Assembly (NCBI RefSeq): GCF_000971965.1 | Contig: NZ_KQ040794.1 | Coordinates: 193,150-257,149, forward strand | Source: Paenibacillus wulumuqiensis | GTDB taxonomy: Bacteria > Bacillota > Bacilli > Paenibacillales > Paenibacillaceae | DNA length: 64,000 bases | Direction: 5' to 3' | In this document: piece by piece, positions 62,096-64,000 of the stretch | How the letters are laid out: each line of letters begins with the position of its first letter | Numbering within the stretch: position 1 is the first letter of the stretch | The notes under the pieces: model-generated | The model's input: only the letters and a program-made list of their open reading frames with translations | Told to the model about the DNA's origin: nothing | The model's database searches: none | Made by a program: the position numbers and the translations under genes

Positions 62096-63190
62096 ATGAA
62101 GAAAAATGGAACCGAAATTCATACATCATCCACTTCCTCGCCTGCCACCCCTTTTGCTCGGAAATCACAGGATAGAGTGGGCGAGTTGTATTCATCCACT
62201 GCGATCCGTCAGGCTGTAGTGCTCGGAGCGACAGGAGGCACAGGCAAGGCGATTGTAATGGAACTATTAAAGCGGGGAACAGTAGTAACCGCGTTTGGCC
62301 GATCAATGGGCAAGCTGAAGCAGCTATCCGCCGAGCTGGGTCATCCAAGTCATCTGCATTTGTATGAAGGGAATGTGTTCGAGACGGCGGACGTGTACCA
62401 GGCAGCACAGGGATTGGATGTGATTTTTCACTGTGCCTCGGTTCCTTATCATGAGATGGAGAGCAGACTGCTGCCGATGGGAATATCTGTGCTATCCGCA
62501 GCCGAGCGGCTGGGTATCCGGGTGGTGGCTGTTGATGGCATTTACCCGTACAGTTCCAGCCGTAACCGCGAGCCGGTCGATGAGACTTATCCCAAGCAAC
62601 CGATTACCCGTAAAGGCAAGGTCAAACTGCAGTTTGAACAACTCTTATTTCATCCCCGCTGGTCTTCCATGCAAGGAATGATTGTACGTCTGCCGGATTA
62701 TTATGGTCCCACTGCTAACGATGCCTCTTATCTGGGTTCTACACTGAAAAGTATTGCTGCCGGTCAGCCCTCCTTTTTTATCGGCAATATGCATGTGCCG
62801 CGGGAATATGTTTATTTGCCTGATGCTGCAGTAATGATTGTGGAACTGGCCTGCAGAGAAGAGGCTTATGGGCAAAATTGGCATATTCCGAGTGCCGGGC
62901 CCATTGCTGGCAAGGAGTTGATCCGGATCGCCCAGCAGGCAGCAGGGATTACCAGACCCGTCATTCCAATGGGCAAAATTACTTTGTCCCTTATCGGAGC
63001 TTTTCAGCCGGTACTGAAAGAAGTAGTGGAGATGCTGTATCTGACCCGTCAGCCGCTTATACTCAGCGGGGCCAAATATGAACACCATATCGGGCCCATA
63101 CTGGCTACCCCTTATGAGAAAGGGATGACACATACGATTCATTGCCTGCAGAATGCCGAAAAAGAAACTCTAATGAAGAACGAGCAGTAA
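62096..63190 (+). CDS. Atypical SDR / NAD-dependent epimerase-like protein
   Basis: The 364-aa protein has a polar N-terminal extension (1-37), then a Rossmann fold with the nucleotide loop VVLGATGGTGKAIVMELLKRG (from about 41). Further landmarks are GLDVIFHCASVPYHEM, VVAVDGIYPYSSSRNREPVDE, MIVRLPDYYGPTANDAS and YVYLPDAAVMIVELACREE. The usual YxxxK is replaced by a KGKVKLQFE region, so it belongs to atypical SDRs (NmrA or epimerase-like) of unknown substrate. AAAGGAAAG lies upstream of the ATG. It is under a TetR operator. Confidence 0.78.
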   Translation: MKKNGTEIHTSSTSSPATPFARKSQDRVGELYSSTAIRQAVVLGATGGTGKAIVMELLKRGTVVTAFGRSMGKLKQLSAELGHPSHLHLYEGNVFETADVYQAAQGLDVIFHCASVPYHEMESRLLPMGISVLSAAERLGIRVVAVDGIYPYSSSRNREPVDETYPKQPITRKGKVKLQFEQLLFHPRWSSMQGMIVRLPDYYGPTANDASYLGSTLKSIAAGQPSFFIGNMHVPREYVYLPDAAVMIVELACREEAYGQNWHIPSAGPIAGKELIRIAQQAAGITRPVIPMGKITLSLIGAFQPVLKEVVEMLYLTRQPLILSGAKYEHHIGPILATPYEKGMTHTIHCLQNAEKETLMKNEQ

Positions 63191-63446
63191 GTTTAGAAGA
63201 TATAAATTTTTGTTATTGATCAATCACTATCTATGTTTGTAATTCACACAGAGAGTGGTTAGAATGTAGTTAGGTTGGTTACCAATACAATATAGAAATT
63301 AATTTTGTCCAATATAATAAAAATATATTTAAATAGGGTTGCAATCTTCTTTAATTAATGGTATTATTAATTCATAAGGTTACGAAATGAACATGTATTA
63401 CTTAATTAAAGAAGATTATTAAATTAAAGAAGAGGAGCAATTCAAA
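63191..63446. promoter_or_regulatory. Regulatory region upstream of the LysM gene
   Basis: It carries ATTGATCAATCACTA at 63215-63229, the right part of the TetR operator. A promoter TTGCAA (63339-63344), 17 bp, TATTAT (63362-63367, extended by TG) follows. Three copies of AATTAAAGAAGA surround it: inverted within 63343-63358, and direct at 63404-63415 and 63422-63433. The first two lie in 16-bp perfect inverted arms 43 bp apart. Confidence 0.6.
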
Positions 63447-63878
63447 ATGAACAGTACATTCAAAAAAGTAATGTTGTCCACCGCTTTAGCAGCAAGTCTG
63501 GGAGCCGTTGCCGTTGTAGCACCAATCGGAGGTAGCCATGCTTTCGCCGCAACTGACAGCCAGTCCAGCCATGAGAAACGCAAAGACAGAGACGAAAACC
63601 GCGCCAATAATGCTGCATTCATCGCTGCGCAGACAGAACAGTTTAACAAATTGTTCGGTACTAACAAAGAAGACAACAGCACAGCGCCAGAACAATCAGC
63701 AACCACTACACCTGCTGCTACAGAAAATACAGATGCTAAATCCCCAATCACTGTTGTTGTTCCACAAGGTGCCAGCCTGACTGAAATTGCTGCTCAATAT
63801 GGTGTGACTGTAGACGAGCTGGTTGCTGCCAACAACCTGCTGCCTGCCGGCTACCAACTGACTGTTCCACAAAAGTAA
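63447..63878 (+). CDS. Secreted LysM-domain protein
   Basis: The 143-aa protein has a Sec signal peptide (1-34, ending HAFA), a charged Lys/Arg/Asp/Glu stretch, a Thr/Ala-rich linker and one C-terminal LysM domain (about 99-143: VVVPQGASLTEIAAQYGVTVDELVAANNL as a region). LysM binds N-acetylglucosamine in peptidoglycan, so it should be held at the cell wall. No catalytic domain is present. GAGGAG lies about 9 nt before the ATG. Regulation may involve the AATTAAAGAAGA repeats upstream. Confidence 0.82.
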   Translation: MNSTFKKVMLSTALAASLGAVAVVAPIGGSHAFAATDSQSSHEKRKDRDENRANNAAFIAAQTEQFNKLFGTNKEDNSTAPEQSATTTPAATENTDAKSPITVVVPQGASLTEIAAQYGVTVDELVAANNLLPAGYQLTVPQK

Positions 63879-63966
63879 GAAGCTGACCGGAAGTACCCCC
63901 TTTCAGATCGGCCAACAACCCCTTGTCCAGCCGGTATCTGCCAAATACCGGTTAGACAGTTGATAT

Positions 63967-64000
63967 AAAAAGCTGACGCCCTCCCCTGAGCGTCAGCTTT
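63967..64000 (+). terminator. Terminator after the LysM gene, cut by window end
   Basis: AAAAAGCTGACGC (63967-63979) pairs with GCGTCAGCTTT (63990-64000); the T run continues to the end of the window. A smaller CCGGTAT/ATACCGG hairpin precedes it (63931-63951). Confidence 0.8.

Overview
The window is a chromosomal segment of a low-to-mid-GC Gram-positive, spore-former-like bacterium, most likely Paenibacillus or a close relative. The basis is strong AGGAGG ribosome binding sites with some TTG/GTG starts, roughly 50% GC by eye, a Bacillus-type DeoR regulator with the deoC-cdd-nupC-deoB-deoD-pdp nucleoside cluster, a Spo0E-like protein, an S-layer homology protein, and AimR/AloR-like receptors. 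I see no rRNA, tRNA, CRISPR array, insertion sequence or replication origin.

Layout. 1-6.4 kb: a structured intergenic repeat, a 9-bp tandem repeat that reads as (ALR)n, an SDR oxidoreductase, a DUF2569 membrane protein, an acetyltransferase, a short membrane peptide gene on the minus strand, and a leaderless type I pullulanase with Ig-like repeats and a C-terminal PUD/CBM41-like domain. 6.5-16 kb: Ppx/GppA phosphatase, gluconate permease and kinase, acetyltransferases, a GH13 alpha-glucosidase and a PnbA-like esterase. 16.4-26 kb: HD-GYP protein, S9 peptidase, acetyltransferase, SLH protein divergent from a small unknown gene across a cluster of TAGGAA motifs, esterase, MscS channel, GlsB-like protein and manganese catalase with a sigma-B-type promoter. 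26-29.5 kb: deoR, then an autoregulated marR with a drug-efflux MFS gene. 29.7-35.8 kb: an RHS polymorphic-toxin locus (small secreted YD-repeat protein, 1832-aa RHS protein with a variable tip, small immunity-like gene). 36-43 kb: the nucleoside salvage operon, whose promoter carries a good DeoR operator and whose intergenic gaps hold several RNA structures. 43.2-46.7 kb: Spo0E-like gene, two HTH-TPR receptors, and a 41-codon pre-peptide gene overlapping the 3' end of the first receptor. 47-49.6 kb: FIST sensor plus soluble chemoreceptor, then a decayed MgtC gene. 50-57.6 kb: cystine-type ABC transporter, Gfo/Idh/MocA oxidoreductase, dicarboxylate symporter, MFS exporter and DUF3817 protein. 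58-64 kb: membrane chemoreceptor, fabV, a TetR regulator with three matching operators, an atypical SDR and a secreted LysM protein.

How the parts work together. Pullulanase, alpha-glucosidase and the gluconate genes serve carbohydrate use. DeoR, now about 9 kb from its operon, should release the deo operon when deoxyribose-5-phosphate accumulates; DeoB, DeoC, DeoD and Pdp then feed ribose and deoxyribose into central metabolism. The most interesting locus is 43.7-46.7 kb. Its first receptor has an HTH followed by TPR-like helices, and the overlapping gene encodes a Sec-type pre-peptide ending in a short Gly/His-rich tail (ANVLGHGTGG). This is the layout of a receptor and secreted-peptide communication pair of the AimR/AloR type, followed by a second, apparently peptide-less receptor. 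A low-GC block runs from the middle of receptor 1 to the middle of receptor 2, suggesting that the specificity-determining part was exchanged as a cassette. Other items worth following are the two-copy structured RNA element with compensatory base changes, the TAGGAA cluster, the three-site TetR regulon and the RHS toxin locus.
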